Shown: positions 18,189 to 26,355 of the stretch, piece by piece
Position numbering within the stretch: position 1 is the first letter of the stretch
Layout: each line of letters begins with the position of its first letter
Assembly: GCF_001941445.1 (NCBI RefSeq)
Contig: NZ_CP009245.1
Span: 2,813,992-2,877,991, forward strand
From: Corynebacterium aquilae DSM 44791
GTDB taxonomy: Bacteria; Actinomycetota; Actinomycetes; Mycobacteriales; Mycobacteriaceae
DNA length: 64,000 bases
Direction of reading: 5' to 3'
Notes under the pieces: generated by a model
Databases searched by the model: none
Seen by the model: only the letters and a program-made list of their open reading frames with translations
What the model was told of the DNA's origin: nothing
Translations under genes and position numbers: made by a program

Positions 18189-18383
18189 ATGGACGTCCTC
18201 CAAGAGTTAGCTATCTTCGTCATAGCCTTAGCTCTACCCACCGCAGGATTTTTGGTCTCCCACGGATCCTTTCCCATCGGTGCCGCCATTTTGACCATCG
18301 CCACCGTTTTCGTCCTCGTCGCCTTCTGGCCCACCTGCTGCCTAAAAAGCGGCGACATCCACCCGACGACAAACCCCACCTAA
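18189..18383 (+). CDS. small membrane peptide, paralogue of the gene at 12947
   Basis: The 64-residue product has two hydrophobic stretches (ELAIFVIALALPTAGFLVSH and IGAAILTIATVFVLVAFWP) and a short tail with two Cys. AAAGGAAAGGA precedes ATG 18189. The core ALPTAGFLVSHGSFPIG aligns with AIPAAGYAIAHSSYITG in the peptide at 12947-13168. Function unknown. An intrinsic terminator follows. Confidence 0.65.
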   Translation: MDVLQELAIFVIALALPTAGFLVSHGSFPIGAAILTIATVFVLVAFWPTCCLKSGDIHPTTNPT

Positions 18384-18427
18384 TTCCGCCGCAGCGCCCC
18401 AGCTCACGCGGCCTAAAAACCCCAAAA

Positions 18428-18479
18428 GCCCTGCCCTTTAAGCCCACACCGTGGAGATAAAGAACAGGGCAATTTTTTT
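18428..18479. terminator. bidirectional terminator
   Basis: GCCCTG (18428-18433) pairs with CAGGGC (18465-18470), with further weak pairing inside a long loop. ATTTTTTT follows on the plus strand and TTTTGGGG on the minus strand. It lies between the convergent small peptide gene and hrrA. Confidence 0.65.
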
Positions 18480-18493
18480 ATGCCTGCAAAAAC

Positions 18494-19132
18494 CTAGAGC
18501 ACACCCTGATCGCGGGCTGCCGCCACCGCAGAGGTACGCGAGCGCACACCCAACTTGTCATAAATGTGCACCAGGTGAGACTTCACGGTGGCCTCCGACA
18601 GGAATAGGATCTCCCCAATATCCCGGTTGGACTTACCCGAAGCCACCAGCTTCAACACCTCCAACTCGCGGGGAGTCAAAGAGGTACGGGGGGTGCGCAC
18701 GCGCTCCATGAGGCGATTAGCCACCACCGGCGACAGCGTCGAGTCACCCTCGGCGGCCGAACGCACCGCAGCGATCAGCTCTGCCGGCGGGGCATCCTTC
18801 AACAGGTAACCCACCGCACCGGCCTCAATGGCACCCAAGATATCGGCGTCGGTGTCGTAGTTCGTCACCATCAACACGTTCGGGGGGTTTGCGGCGGTGG
18901 CCTTAATCGCGGCGGTCGCATCCGCACCGGTAGACACCCGGGTGCCTTCTGCGCCGGGGCCGAAACGCAAATCCATCAGGATCACATCGATGCCACCGGC
19001 CTGCGCCGCGGCAATCGCCCCCTCAGCGGTGGAGACCTCACCGACTACCTCAATGTCTTCGGCGTGCTCCAAAACGGCACGCAAACCAAGGCGAACAATC
19101 TCATGGTCGTCAGCGAGAAGAACGCGGATCAT
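18494..19132 (-). CDS. hrrA: response regulator HrrA (NarL/LuxR type)
   Basis: From ATG 19132 the product is 212 residues. The receiver domain starts MIRVLLADDHEIVRLGLRAV with the acidic pair D8-D9, phospho-acceptor Asp 54 in VILMDLRFGPG, and Lys in GYLLKDAPP. The LuxR-type HTH is SLTPRELEVLKLVASGKSNRDIG to VKSHLVHIYDKLGVRSRT. It is very close to what I recall of corynebacterial HrrA, the heme-responsive regulator that induces heme oxygenase and controls respiratory and heme-synthesis genes. The kinase gene hrrS lies upstream. An in-frame ATG at 19147 is possible, but GGGAAA before 19132 favours the shorter form. The 170-nt gap and a terminator after hrrS suggest a separate promoter. Confidence 0.88.
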   Translation of the reverse strand: MIRVLLADDHEIVRLGLRAVLEHAEDIEVVGEVSTAEGAIAAAQAGGIDVILMDLRFGPGAEGTRVSTGADATAAIKATAANPPNVLMVTNYDTDADILGAIEAGAVGYLLKDAPPAELIAAVRSAAEGDSTLSPVVANRLMERVRTPRTSLTPRELEVLKLVASGKSNRDIGEILFLSEATVKSHLVHIYDKLGVRSRTSAVAAARDQGVL

Positions 19133-19272
19133 GTGTGGGTTTCCCATCGGTGAAAAATAAAAGAGGTTTCAACTAAATCTATTGCACTAGCAGTGCGCCA
19201 GCAATGTCGCAGGCGCCCAGCGGGCGCCCGCGAAAAGGACACACTAAGTTGCCTATCCCCTAAGAGTAGAGC

Positions 19273-19294
19273 AAAAGCCACCAACGCCGGTGGC
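19273..19294 (-). terminator. terminator after hrrS
   Basis: On the minus strand GCCACC (19294-19289) pairs with GGTGGC (19282-19277), loop 6 nt, followed by TTTTGC. It lies 9 bp after the hrrS stop and upstream of hrrA. Confidence 0.65.
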
Positions 19295-19302
19295 CATAAG
19301 GC

Positions 19303-20631
19303 CTAGAGGTCAAGCTCCGTACGGTGCGCTAACTGTTCCAACGTCTTCAAGCTCGCAATGGTGCCCGTGGGTGATTGCTCCTCAATCGGGATCGCAATCG
19401 ACACCGCGGTACCCCGGCCCGGGGTGGACTCCACGGTGACCTCACCGTGCTGTTCAGCGGCGCGCTGCTTCATCGCATCCAACCCAATATGCCCCAAGCC
19501 CGCCGGGCGGGCCGCCACCGTCGCCGGATCAAAGCCCACCCCGTTATCGACCACATCGATCCGCACCTCGTCTTCGCCATAGGTCAACGTCACATGGCAG
19601 GCCTCGGCGTGGGCGTGCTTGGCAACATTGCCCATCGCCCCCTGGGCGATGCGCAGCAACGCGGCCTCAGTCCGCATCGGCAGCTGCCGTTCCTCACCTT
19701 CCACATGGATGTGCACCTTTGGTCCTACGATCTGGCCGGCCACGCGCTGTAATGCGCCTTCCAGGGAGGTTTTCGACAGGGCCGCCGGTTGCAGTGCCGC
19801 GATCATGGCGCGGGCTTCCTGCAAGTTATCGCCGGCGGTGGTGCGGGCCAACTCCAGGCGTTTGAGGATGCCCTCCAGCTGCTCATCATCGACCGGCAGG
19901 GCTGCGATGTCTTGCTCGGTGACGCGCAACAGCATCTGGATGCTCGACAAGCCCTGGGCCAAAGTGTCGTGAATTTCGTGGGCGATGCGCTGCCTTTCCG
20001 CGGCCACGCCGGCGGCGCGTTCACTTTTCGCCAACTGGTGGCGGGTCGCCAAGAGTTCTTCAATGAGCGCCTGGCGCTCATTGTTGACCGCAATCAAGGC
20101 CTTGAAGGCGTAGTCGATGCCGATGGTGACCAGGGCCGCCACCGTTGGTCCCAGCACACCACCGGCGGTGATGTTGGGGTACAGCGATCCGATACCGATG
20201 GTGGTGGTCACTACGATCGCGACGATGCCCCGGTAGTCCGGCAACACATGCAAGTACAAGAAGAACAGGGGAAACAGCATGTAGATGGCGGTGGGGCTGA
20301 TCGGCAGCATCGCCACCCAGACCGCCGTCAACGCCACCAGCCACCCCTGTGCGGCAAAGGAACCCACCGGGTGCTTGGCCCGGTCGCCCAGCACATAGAT
20401 TCCGGCATACAGGCCACACAGCCCGGTGGTGACCAGCATGCCGATCACATCGCCACGCAAGCTGGCGGCGATGACCACCAACAGCAGGATCGTCGTCAAG
20501 ATGTGAATGCCCTGGCGAATAGCGTTTTCGCTGGGGGCCGGCCGGCGGCGGGCGCGCAGGGAGACAGATTCCTGCTGTCCTTCCTCCGCAGCCCGCGGTG
20601 GGGTGGCCGGAAAAGTTGCACTGGTGTCCAT
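19303..20631 (-). CDS. hrrS: heme-responsive sensor histidine kinase HrrS
   Basis: From ATG 20631 the product is 442 residues: a polar N-terminus, about six membrane segments between residues 40 and 185 (for example ILTTILLLVVIAASL and VAMLPISPTAIYMLFPLFFLYL), then a HisKA_3 dimerisation block ERQRIAHEIHDTLAQGL with phospho-acceptor His about 218. The HATPase_c domain carries DVVDNGVGFDP and GLGHIGLDAMKQRA. The membrane-embedded sensor with no large extracytoplasmic loop fits the corynebacterial HrrS/ChrS heme sensors. Pairing with the HrrA-like regulator next door supports the name. Confidence 0.87.
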   Translation of the reverse strand: MDTSATFPATPPRAAEEGQQESVSLRARRRPAPSENAIRQGIHILTTILLLVVIAASLRGDVIGMLVTTGLCGLYAGIYVLGDRAKHPVGSFAAQGWLVALTAVWVAMLPISPTAIYMLFPLFFLYLHVLPDYRGIVAIVVTTTIGIGSLYPNITAGGVLGPTVAALVTIGIDYAFKALIAVNNERQALIEELLATRHQLAKSERAAGVAAERQRIAHEIHDTLAQGLSSIQMLLRVTEQDIAALPVDDEQLEGILKRLELARTTAGDNLQEARAMIAALQPAALSKTSLEGALQRVAGQIVGPKVHIHVEGEERQLPMRTEAALLRIAQGAMGNVAKHAHAEACHVTLTYGEDEVRIDVVDNGVGFDPATVAARPAGLGHIGLDAMKQRAAEQHGEVTVESTPGRGTAVSIAIPIEEQSPTGTIASLKTLEQLAHRTELDL

Positions 20632-20737
20632 GCGCACCAGCCTAGCGGTCGCAGACCACCTCACCCGGCGCGAGCGCCAGGGTGGGCGCCGGGGTGGGCG
20701 GCAGCCTCATGGGGCTGTGCCCGCTAGGCTTGGGGTC

Positions 20738-21352
20738 ATGAATGTTGGCCGAGTTTTCTCCCCCACTGTCCGCCGCGCTACCGCCGCGAGCCTCGTTGTC
20801 GCCGGATGCGCGCTTGGTGCGTGTAGTGCCCAGCCGGATGACACGGCGGCGTCTCCGACTGGCCCAGAGTTGGCCAGCACCACCCCGCCTGCGGCTGAGC
20901 AGCCGGCCGCGGATGAGGGTTTGCCTTTTGATACTTTGCCGATGATTCCGGCAGGCCGGGAGGATTTCACTGACTGCCCGTATTTGGACACCACGTTCGT
21001 GGCGGATACCAATGGCCAGAAGGTGACCGGGCAGGGTATCGATACTCGCTTTGATACCCCGGCGTGCGTGTTTTGGTCTTATCCGGAGGAGCCTCAGTTG
21101 ACGGTGTTGGTGCGCCATATGCACACCCCGCAGCAGGCTAAGGAGGTGGTGGACTGGGCGGCGCCGGTTGATGCGACTAGTCCTGCTTCTGAGCCGCAGG
21201 GCTGGGATGGTGGCCGGGGTTCGTTGGGCCCGGAGTCTTCCGTGTATGCGGTGTTTAAGGACACGGTCGCGGTGGTGGTGTTTTCTAATCAGCAGCAGTC
21301 GATTAAGCCGCAGTTGGTGGCGGAAAAGGCGATTGAGAACCTGGGTCTTTAG
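20738..21352 (+). CDS. DUF2020 lipoprotein
   Basis: From ATG 20738 the product is 204 residues with a lipoprotein signal: TVRRATAASLVVAGCALGAC, lipobox LGAC, lipidated Cys about 29. A Pro/Ala/Glu-rich linker is followed by a compact domain (GREDFTDCPYLDTTFVADTNGQ to VSNQQQ-like end). DUF2020 proteins are corynebacterial and uncharacterised. The frame is open upstream to 20507 but overlaps hrrS there. The gene is divergent from hrrS with about 106 bp between starts, so their promoters may interact. A strong 21-bp terminator stem follows. Confidence 0.82.
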   Translation: MNVGRVFSPTVRRATAASLVVAGCALGACSAQPDDTAASPTGPELASTTPPAAEQPAADEGLPFDTLPMIPAGREDFTDCPYLDTTFVADTNGQKVTGQGIDTRFDTPACVFWSYPEEPQLTVLVRHMHTPQQAKEVVDWAAPVDATSPASEPQGWDGGRGSLGPESSVYAVFKDTVAVVVFSNQQQSIKPQLVAEKAIENLGL

Positions 21353-21401
21353 GGCTTTGTGTTCCCCCTGCGGGTTTGCTCGTGGGGATAGCTGGGATGC
21401 G

Positions 21402-21462
21402 ACAAGCACCCCTGGTGGCCTGTGCGTGTGTGCGGGCAGGCCACCGGGGGTGCTTGTGGTTT
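21402..21462 (+). terminator. long terminator hairpin
   Basis: 21-bp arms (21402-21422 and 21437-21457) with one mismatch, followed by GGTTTTT, between the convergent genes ending at 21352 and 21507. Confidence 0.88.
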
Positions 21463-21506
21463 TTCACGGCGCTTTTTATACCCGGCGCGCCGTGGGTGGG
21501 GTGGGT

Positions 21507-21659
21507 TTAGACGGCGACGTCGTTGTAGGGCATGAGGGTGGAGACGTAGGGGAAGACGTAGGCCATGAGGAGGTAGAAGATGGCGGCGAGGATGGCGAGT
21601 GCGAGGATGGCTTTGACGATGACGGGGCCGGGGAGGTGGTTCCAGATGAATGCGTACAT
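21507..21659 (-). CDS. 50-residue membrane peptide coupled to class E sortase
   Basis: The peptide starts MYAFIWNHLPGPVIVKAILA, continues through one hydrophobic helix (AILALAILAAIFYLLMAYVF) and ends MPYNDVAV. The ATG at 21659 lies one base after the sortase stop codon (21661-21663), so it is translationally coupled. I recall similar W-x-x-LPGP ... PFNDVxV peptides next to class E sortases in other Actinobacteria. This supports a conserved pairing, but I could not check it. It may assist the sortase in the membrane (inference). Confidence 0.75.
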   Translation of the reverse strand: MYAFIWNHLPGPVIVKAILALAILAAIFYLLMAYVFPYVSTLMPYNDVAV

Positions 21660-21660
21660 G

Positions 21661-22482
21661 TTATTTCTCGTTGAGTTCGGCGGGGGTGTAGCCCGGTTTT
21701 TTCTCGTCGGTGCGGACGAGCATGGCGTGGAGGATCATGCGTTCTTTGTTGGAGAACTGGGGGTGGCAGGTGGTCATGGTCATTAGGCCTTCTTGGGTGT
21801 CGGCTTGTGCGACGTCGAGGCCGGGGATGGGGTCGATGGTGGTGACGTCGCCGGGGAGGGTGATTTCGCGGCCGGGGACGTGGGAGTAGTCGCCGCTGGT
21901 GACGCGTTCGACTTGTTCGGGTTTGAGGCATTTGGCGGCGGCTGCTGCGCGGTCGTCGGTGTCGACGGGGAGCATGCGGTAGATGTCCCAGCTGGTTTCG
22001 GTTTCGACGATGACGGCGTCGCAGGATTTGAGGTTGCCGAGGTCGTTGAAGGGGGCGCCTTTGCCGACGCGGTGGCCGGCGACGGCGAAGTTGCCGGGTT
22101 TGCCGGGCATTTGGGTGTCGACGTAGCGGCCGGGTCCGGCGAGGAGGTCTTCGTCGCTGGTGCCTTCGACGATGGCGAATTGGAAGTCGGGGCCGAAGGC
22201 GGGGATGTACATGCGGGCGAATGCTTCCCCGAGGGCGGGGGTGCGGTTGACGCGGGCGTTGCTCAGGTCGCCGGTGGCTTCGTCTTTGTTCCAGCGGTCT
22301 TCCATGCTGGCTGCGACGCGGTCTTGTTCTCTTCCGGCTTCGATGTTGGTCCAGAAGGATTCGTAGAACGCGAACAGGAGCAATAGGGCTCCTGCGGTGA
22401 GGAAGATTTCGCCGAGGACGGACACGAAGGTGGCTTTCGTCTTGGGGCGTTTCTTCGGCGCAGGGCGTGCGGGTTGGGTCAT
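21661..22482 (-). CDS. srtE: class E sortase (housekeeping type)
   Basis: The 273-residue protein has a basic cytoplasmic N-terminus and one membrane anchor (FLTAGALLLLFAFYESFW, about 27-44). A sortase domain follows with the catalytic triad His 137 in FAVAGHRVG, Cys 239 in MTTCHPQFS and Arg 248 in NKERMI. The TCHP context and an actinobacterial anchor place it with class E sortases, which attach LAXTG/LPXTG-type proteins to the wall. The start ATG 22482 has no strong Shine-Dalgarno. It shares a promoter region with the divergent YidC paralogue. Confidence 0.9.
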   Translation of the reverse strand: MTQPARPAPKKRPKTKATFVSVLGEIFLTAGALLLLFAFYESFWTNIEAGREQDRVAASMEDRWNKDEATGDLSNARVNRTPALGEAFARMYIPAFGPDFQFAIVEGTSDEDLLAGPGRYVDTQMPGKPGNFAVAGHRVGKGAPFNDLGNLKSCDAVIVETETSWDIYRMLPVDTDDRAAAAAKCLKPEQVERVTSGDYSHVPGREITLPGDVTTIDPIPGLDVAQADTQEGLMTMTTCHPQFSNKERMILHAMLVRTDEKKPGYTPAELNEK

Positions 22483-22709
22483 GGTGGGAAAGTGTAGTCG
22501 AAGCTGCTGTGGGGCTTGTGTGTGGTTGTTTGGGGTTGTTCGGGGGTTGTTTGGGGGTTGTTCGGTTGAGGTGGGGGTTGGTGGGGGCAGGGTTTAAGCT
22601 GGATGGCGTTGTCGCGCAGGCGCCGCTGGTGAGTGTTTTTGCGGTGTGTGCGCCTGTGCGGGCATGCGGTTTTGTGTGCTGTGTCGTTGCGAAAGGGTTG
22701 TTTGGCGTC

Positions 22710-23960
22710 ATGGAGTGGATGATTTACCCGGTGTCCGGGGTCATGAAGCTGTGGTTTTTGGCGCTGCATCATGGGTTGGGGCTTTCCACTGGGGTGGCGT
22801 GGGTGGTGAGCCTGTTTGGGTTGATTGTCACGGTGCGCAGTGTGGTGTTGCCGTTTTCCTATATTCAGTATCGGGCGGGCCGCATCATGGTGAATTTGCG
22901 GCCGGTGATGCGCAAGCTGGATGAGGATGCCCGCTATGTGGATACGGGCGTGGCGTTGCGGGAGTATGAGCAGGCGAAGAAGCAGGCGCAGAAGGATGCG
23001 GGGCATCGTCCGGCGGCGGGGTGTGTGCCGGCGTTGATTCAGATTCCGGTGTTTATTGGTTTGTATCAGGTGTTGTTGCGGATGGCGCGCCCTGATGAGG
23101 GGATTGATGCGGCGGTGCATCCGCCGATTGGTTTTTTGACTAGTCAGGATGTGCAGAGTTTTTTGGCGGTGCGTGTGGGTGGCATGCCGTTGCCGGCGCA
23201 TGTGCGGATGACGGCGCAGCAGTATGCGGAGTTGGGGGTGAGCCACGATGAGGTGTTGCGTTTTGTGGCGCCGTATTTTGTGGCGGCGGCGGTGTTTTCG
23301 ACGCTGAATATGTTGTATTCCTTGTACCGGTCGTGGTTGACGATGGATTTCGCGTCGCGTAATTCGCGGATCTTGTACCGCACGTTTATTGCGATGGCGA
23401 TTGTGACCCCGTTGTTTCCGTTGTCGTTTGGTTTGACGGGTCCGGCGCCGGTGGCGATTGCGTTTTATTGGTTTGCGAACTCGTTTTGGACGATGGCGCA
23501 GATGGTGGTTCTGAATGTGGTGTTGGATCGCCGGATGCCGATTAGTGCGGAGTTTAAGCAGGTGCGGGATCGGGAGCATGAGGAGTTTAAGGAGGATGTG
23601 CGCGCGAAGCGGCGGTATAAGCGCACGCTGCGGCTTAATCGGGTGAAGATGCTGGTGATGCCGCACCGGGTGAAGGATTTGCGGGAGCATTCCGCGCAGG
23701 CGGTGGCTGTGTGGCAGGAGCGGCTGGATGAGAAGCGGCAGGAGCGGCAGCGTTTCCAGGAGGCCCGGAAGAAGGCCCGTAAGGAGCTCACGGAGTTGCA
23801 GAAGGCGGAGCGGGAGGCCAAATCCGCTAAGGGGGCGCATCGTGCGGATGACGCCGCTAAAGCGGATCCTGAGGGTGGGTCAGCTGAGCTGGATCCTGCC
23901 CAGGGCTTTGATGGTGCCGATGGGGGCACCGATGAGCAGCGTTCGGCCGCGGATAGTTAG
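22710..23960 (+). CDS. YidC/Oxa1-type membrane insertase paralogue
   Basis: From ATG 22710 (MEWMIYPVSGVMKLWFLAL) the product is 416 residues with five hydrophobic segments. Family landmarks are SLFGLIVTVRSVVLPFSYIQ (the conserved Arg of the cavity), MRKLDEDARYVDTG, GCVPALIQIPVFIGLYQVL and IAFYWFANSFWTMAQ. The last 120 residues are a charged helical tail (KRRYKRTLRLNRVKML to AQAVAVWQERLDEKRQERQ), possibly ribosome-binding or coiled coil, and longer than usual. The main corynebacterial yidC lies near oriC with rnpA, so this is probably a second paralogue. GAAAGG is 14 nt before the ATG. The codons are unusually G/T-ended. Confidence 0.87.
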   Translation: MEWMIYPVSGVMKLWFLALHHGLGLSTGVAWVVSLFGLIVTVRSVVLPFSYIQYRAGRIMVNLRPVMRKLDEDARYVDTGVALREYEQAKKQAQKDAGHRPAAGCVPALIQIPVFIGLYQVLLRMARPDEGIDAAVHPPIGFLTSQDVQSFLAVRVGGMPLPAHVRMTAQQYAELGVSHDEVLRFVAPYFVAAAVFSTLNMLYSLYRSWLTMDFASRNSRILYRTFIAMAIVTPLFPLSFGLTGPAPVAIAFYWFANSFWTMAQMVVLNVVLDRRMPISAEFKQVRDREHEEFKEDVRAKRRYKRTLRLNRVKMLVMPHRVKDLREHSAQAVAVWQERLDEKRQERQRFQEARKKARKELTELQKAEREAKSAKGAHRADDAAKADPEGGSAELDPAQGFDGADGGTDEQRSAADS

Positions 23961-24140
23961 CTGCTTGGGGCGGGAATAACGTTCGGGGCGGGGTGTTTGT
24001 AGCTGACCAGCGGCCACGCGCACTGTGTGTTGGTGCGTGTGGCCGCTTGTGCGGTGGGGGCTTTTGTTCGCATCCCGCTGGCTCGCCTGCGGCGGAGCGG
24101 GGCGGGGTGGGGGTGCGCCTTCGTGCGGGGCGGGGTGGGG

Positions 24141-24776
24141 TTAGATGGAGTAGTCGGCTGGGGGTGCGGACAGGAGTTGTTTGGCGAGATCCCGGGCGGT
24201 GTGGAGTGGCTCGAGGGAGCGGCTGAGTCGGGAGCCTGCTAGCCCGCCGTCGAGGAAGACGAGGAGTTGGTTGGCTTGGGTGGTGCCGGGGTAGCCGTTT
24301 TTCTCGGTGAGCAGATCGGTCATGGTTTGGTGGCACCAGCGGCGGTGTTCGCGCACGGCGGCGACGATGCCGCGCTCAGAGTCGGTTTCGGGGCGCGGGT
24401 ATTCGTTGGCGGCGTTTTGGAAGTGGGAGCCCCGGTAGTCTTTGGCGGGTTCTTCTTCGATGCACTGGTCGAAAAAGGCCAGGATTTTGTCTTCCGCGCT
24501 GCTCAAGTCTTTGGTGCGGGCGTAGTAGTCGGCCCGCCATTTTTCGTCGAGTTCTTGCAGGTAGGCGATGACCAGGGCGTCTTTGCTGCCGAACAGGGAG
24601 TACAGGGAGGCTTTGGCGACGTCTGCTTCGCGCAGCACCCGGTCGATGCCGATGACGCGGATGCCTTCCGTGGTGAACAGGTTGGTGGCGGAGGCTAAAA
24701 GGCGTTCGCGGGGACTGGGGCGGTCCCGCCGGCGGCTGGGTTTTTTCCCCTTCGCTTTGGAAGCATCAGCTGCCAC
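24141..24776 (-). CDS. mcbR: TetR-family regulator McbR (methionine/cysteine metabolism repressor)
   Basis: GTG 24776, with AAAGGGG 5 nt upstream, gives 211 residues. The TetR HTH region reads ATNLFTTEGIRVIGIDRV and ADVAKASLYSLFGSKDALV. The C-terminal ligand domain contains GSHFQNAANEYPRPETDSE and ends QLLSAPPADYSI. It matches almost motif for motif what I recall of C. glutamicum McbR, which represses the sulfur-amino-acid pathway and responds to S-adenosylhomocysteine. The frame stays open to 24923 but without family residues. Two symmetrical sequences lie upstream (24881-24900 and 24917-24932), one of them close to the McbR box. Confidence 0.9.
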   Translation of the reverse strand: MAADASKAKGKKPSRRRDRPSPRERLLASATNLFTTEGIRVIGIDRVLREADVAKASLYSLFGSKDALVIAYLQELDEKWRADYYARTKDLSSAEDKILAFFDQCIEEEPAKDYRGSHFQNAANEYPRPETDSERGIVAAVREHRRWCHQTMTDLLTEKNGYPGTTQANQLLVFLDGGLAGSRLSRSLEPLHTARDLAKQLLSAPPADYSI

Positions 24777-24880
24777 AACAACCCCTTTACCTTCGCTTGA
24801 AAACTCTGCCCACAACCCCAATGCGCGACACCTTGAAGCCCAGGTAGGGGCAGGTGGCGCCGGTGGGGTCAAGACACCAG

Positions 24881-24900
24881 GTGCCACCGGGCGGTGGCAC
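24881..24900. promoter_or_regulatory. 9+9 bp palindrome upstream of mcbR
   Basis: GTGCCACCG, GG, CGGTGGCAC is a perfect inverted repeat about 105 bp upstream of the mcbR start, in the right place for an operator. Confidence 0.4.
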
Positions 24901-24916
24901 ACATGCACTCTCATTC

Positions 24917-24932
24917 TAGACAAACCGGTTCA
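24917..24932. promoter_or_regulatory. degenerate McbR-box-like site
   Basis: TAGAC-AAACCG-GTTCA compares with the known McbR box TAGAC-N6-GTCTA: the left half is perfect and the right half matches 3 of 5. It lies about 140 bp upstream of mcbR, which would allow autoregulation. Weak evidence. Confidence 0.3.
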
Positions 24933-25183
24933 TACTTTTTAGAACAACCACGCTCAAATGATTTTTTCCTACCCCCAAAACCTCCACCGGGCCGGTAAGT
25001 AAAAGGGGTTGACGCATGCAGCCCACTTTCCTCGGCCGCACGGGGGATGAAAAGCGGCACTCAACATCCCCCGCATGCCCCACAGCCCGACCGGCGGAGC
25101 GTCACAGACTCCTCAACTTCGCTACCGGTTCTTATGCCGCTTGCGCCGGCGACGTGAATCCGCGCCGGGGTGGCATAAAAAAA

Positions 25184-25210
25184 TTCCCCCGGGCACACCA
25201 CCCGGGGGAA
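25184..25210 (-). terminator. terminator of the GlsB/YeaQ-type gene
   Basis: TTCCCCCGGG (25184-25193) pairs with CCCGGGGGAA (25201-25210). On the minus strand it is followed by TTTTTTTATG, about 55 bp after the stop at 25265. The remaining 24933-25183 shows no gene. Confidence 0.88.
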
Positions 25211-25264
25211 ACTTCTTGTCTGCAGGCCCACGCGCTTTTTGTGCGCGGGCCGGACAGCTATGGG

Positions 25265-25531
25265 TTATTTCTTGCTGCGGATTGCCTGCAGGATGGTTAG
25301 CAGGATGACCGCACCGATGACACAGGTCACCAGGCTGAAGATGAGGCCGCCGCCGGCAACGTCGAAGCCGATGAGGCTGAGAATCCAGCCACCGAGGAAA
25401 CCGCCGATGATACCGACGATGATGTTGGCGAGCAGGCCCTGCTGTGCGTCAGTGCCCTTGATCTTGGAGGCGATCCAGCCGGCGAGGCCGCCGATGATGA
25501 TCCAAGCGAAAAATCCGAGAGTGGGGGTCAT
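25265..25531 (-). CDS. GlsB/YeaQ/YmgE-type small membrane protein
   Basis: From ATG 25531 (GGAG 6 nt upstream) the product is 88 residues with three hydrophobic helices. It shows the family pattern [33 protein letters not shown] and a C-terminal [17 protein letters not shown] followed by RSKK. The family was once called transglycosylase-associated and is stress-related, but it has no proven enzymatic role. It forms a single-gene unit with its own terminator. Confidence 0.88.
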   Translation of the reverse strand: MTPTLGFFAWIIIGGLAGWIASKIKGTDAQQGLLANIIVGIIGGFLGGWILSLIGFDVAGGGLIFSLVTCVIGAVILLTILQAIRSKK

Positions 25532-25848
25532 GTTTAGCTCCTTTGTGGGTCTGTGAACCTCGCAACGAGACGTTGCGGCCCGCGGGGATGCGGTGAAGGT
25601 TCGCGGGCTCCACGTTTTGGTAGCCCGTCGCTCGCCGGCGCTGTCGCCAGGTGCGACAACAACAACCCGTGCGAGCGTATGCATTTATTGCAACATCCAC
25701 GTTATCTATTTATTCCCCACAGGGCTAACCGCTTTTTAAGCAAACACACAAAAATCATGCATAAACCCTCATCACACCCCCGCAGAGTGTGATGAGGGTT
25801 AAGTTTTTGGGCGCTAGCACCCAGCCAATGACTCCCTCCTTTCGCCCG

Positions 25849-26355
25849 TTAGGACGACAGGGAGGACAAGGCAGCGCTACCCATCGGAGTCAGTCCTTCG
25901 GGGGCGTTACCCGTCCACTCAGGCTCACTCGGGACTGCTGGCGCAGGTGCCGGCGCGGGTGCGGGTGCGGGTTCTGGGTCGGGCTTGCGGAAGGCATTGC
26001 ACTGCACGCCACGGGTGAGGGTGGCTTCAAAAACCTCGGCGTTCATCGCAACCACGGCCGCGTAGTTATCCGCATCCAGTTGGGAGCGCAGCCCAGCAAC
26101 CAGGGCCAGGTCCAAACCCTTGTCCTTAAGGATTGCCCGCCACTGCGCTTCGGTCTTGGTGCCGTCTCCGAACTGGGCCCGCACCTGCTCACAGTCGCGC
26201 TTGAGCTCGGCGGCTTTTTGTTTTTCGGAAAGCTTTCGCACCTGCTCCACGATCGGGGCTTGCTGGGCCTGGTCGGCGTGAGCCGGCAGGTTGGCCGCAA
26301 GCAGCGAGGCGCCGGAAAGTGCGCACACAAGGGCAACAGTCGAGATGTTCTTCAT
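25849..26355 (-). CDS. secreted protein A of a duplicated pair
   Basis: ATG 26355 with AGGA 6 nt upstream gives 168 residues: a Sec signal peptide (MKNISTVALVCALSGASLLAANLPAHA), a mature helical domain of about 90 residues with two Cys (KRDCEQVRAQFG; GVQCNAF) that may form a disulfide, a Pro-Ala repeat linker (EPAPAPAPAPAPA), and a tail ending LTPMGSAALSSLSS. The protein at 26760-27308 shares this architecture. No known domain is recognised. The repeated structure (helical domain, Pro-rich linker, Gly/Ser tail) suggests a wall-spanning or heme/peptide-binding exported protein, which is speculation. Confidence 0.8.
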   Translation of the reverse strand: MKNISTVALVCALSGASLLAANLPAHADQAQQAPIVEQVRKLSEKQKAAELKRDCEQVRAQFGDGTKTEAQWRAILKDKGLDLALVAGLRSQLDADNYAAVVAMNAEVFEATLTRGVQCNAFRKPDPEPAPAPAPAPAPAVPSEPEWTGNAPEGLTPMGSAALSSLSS

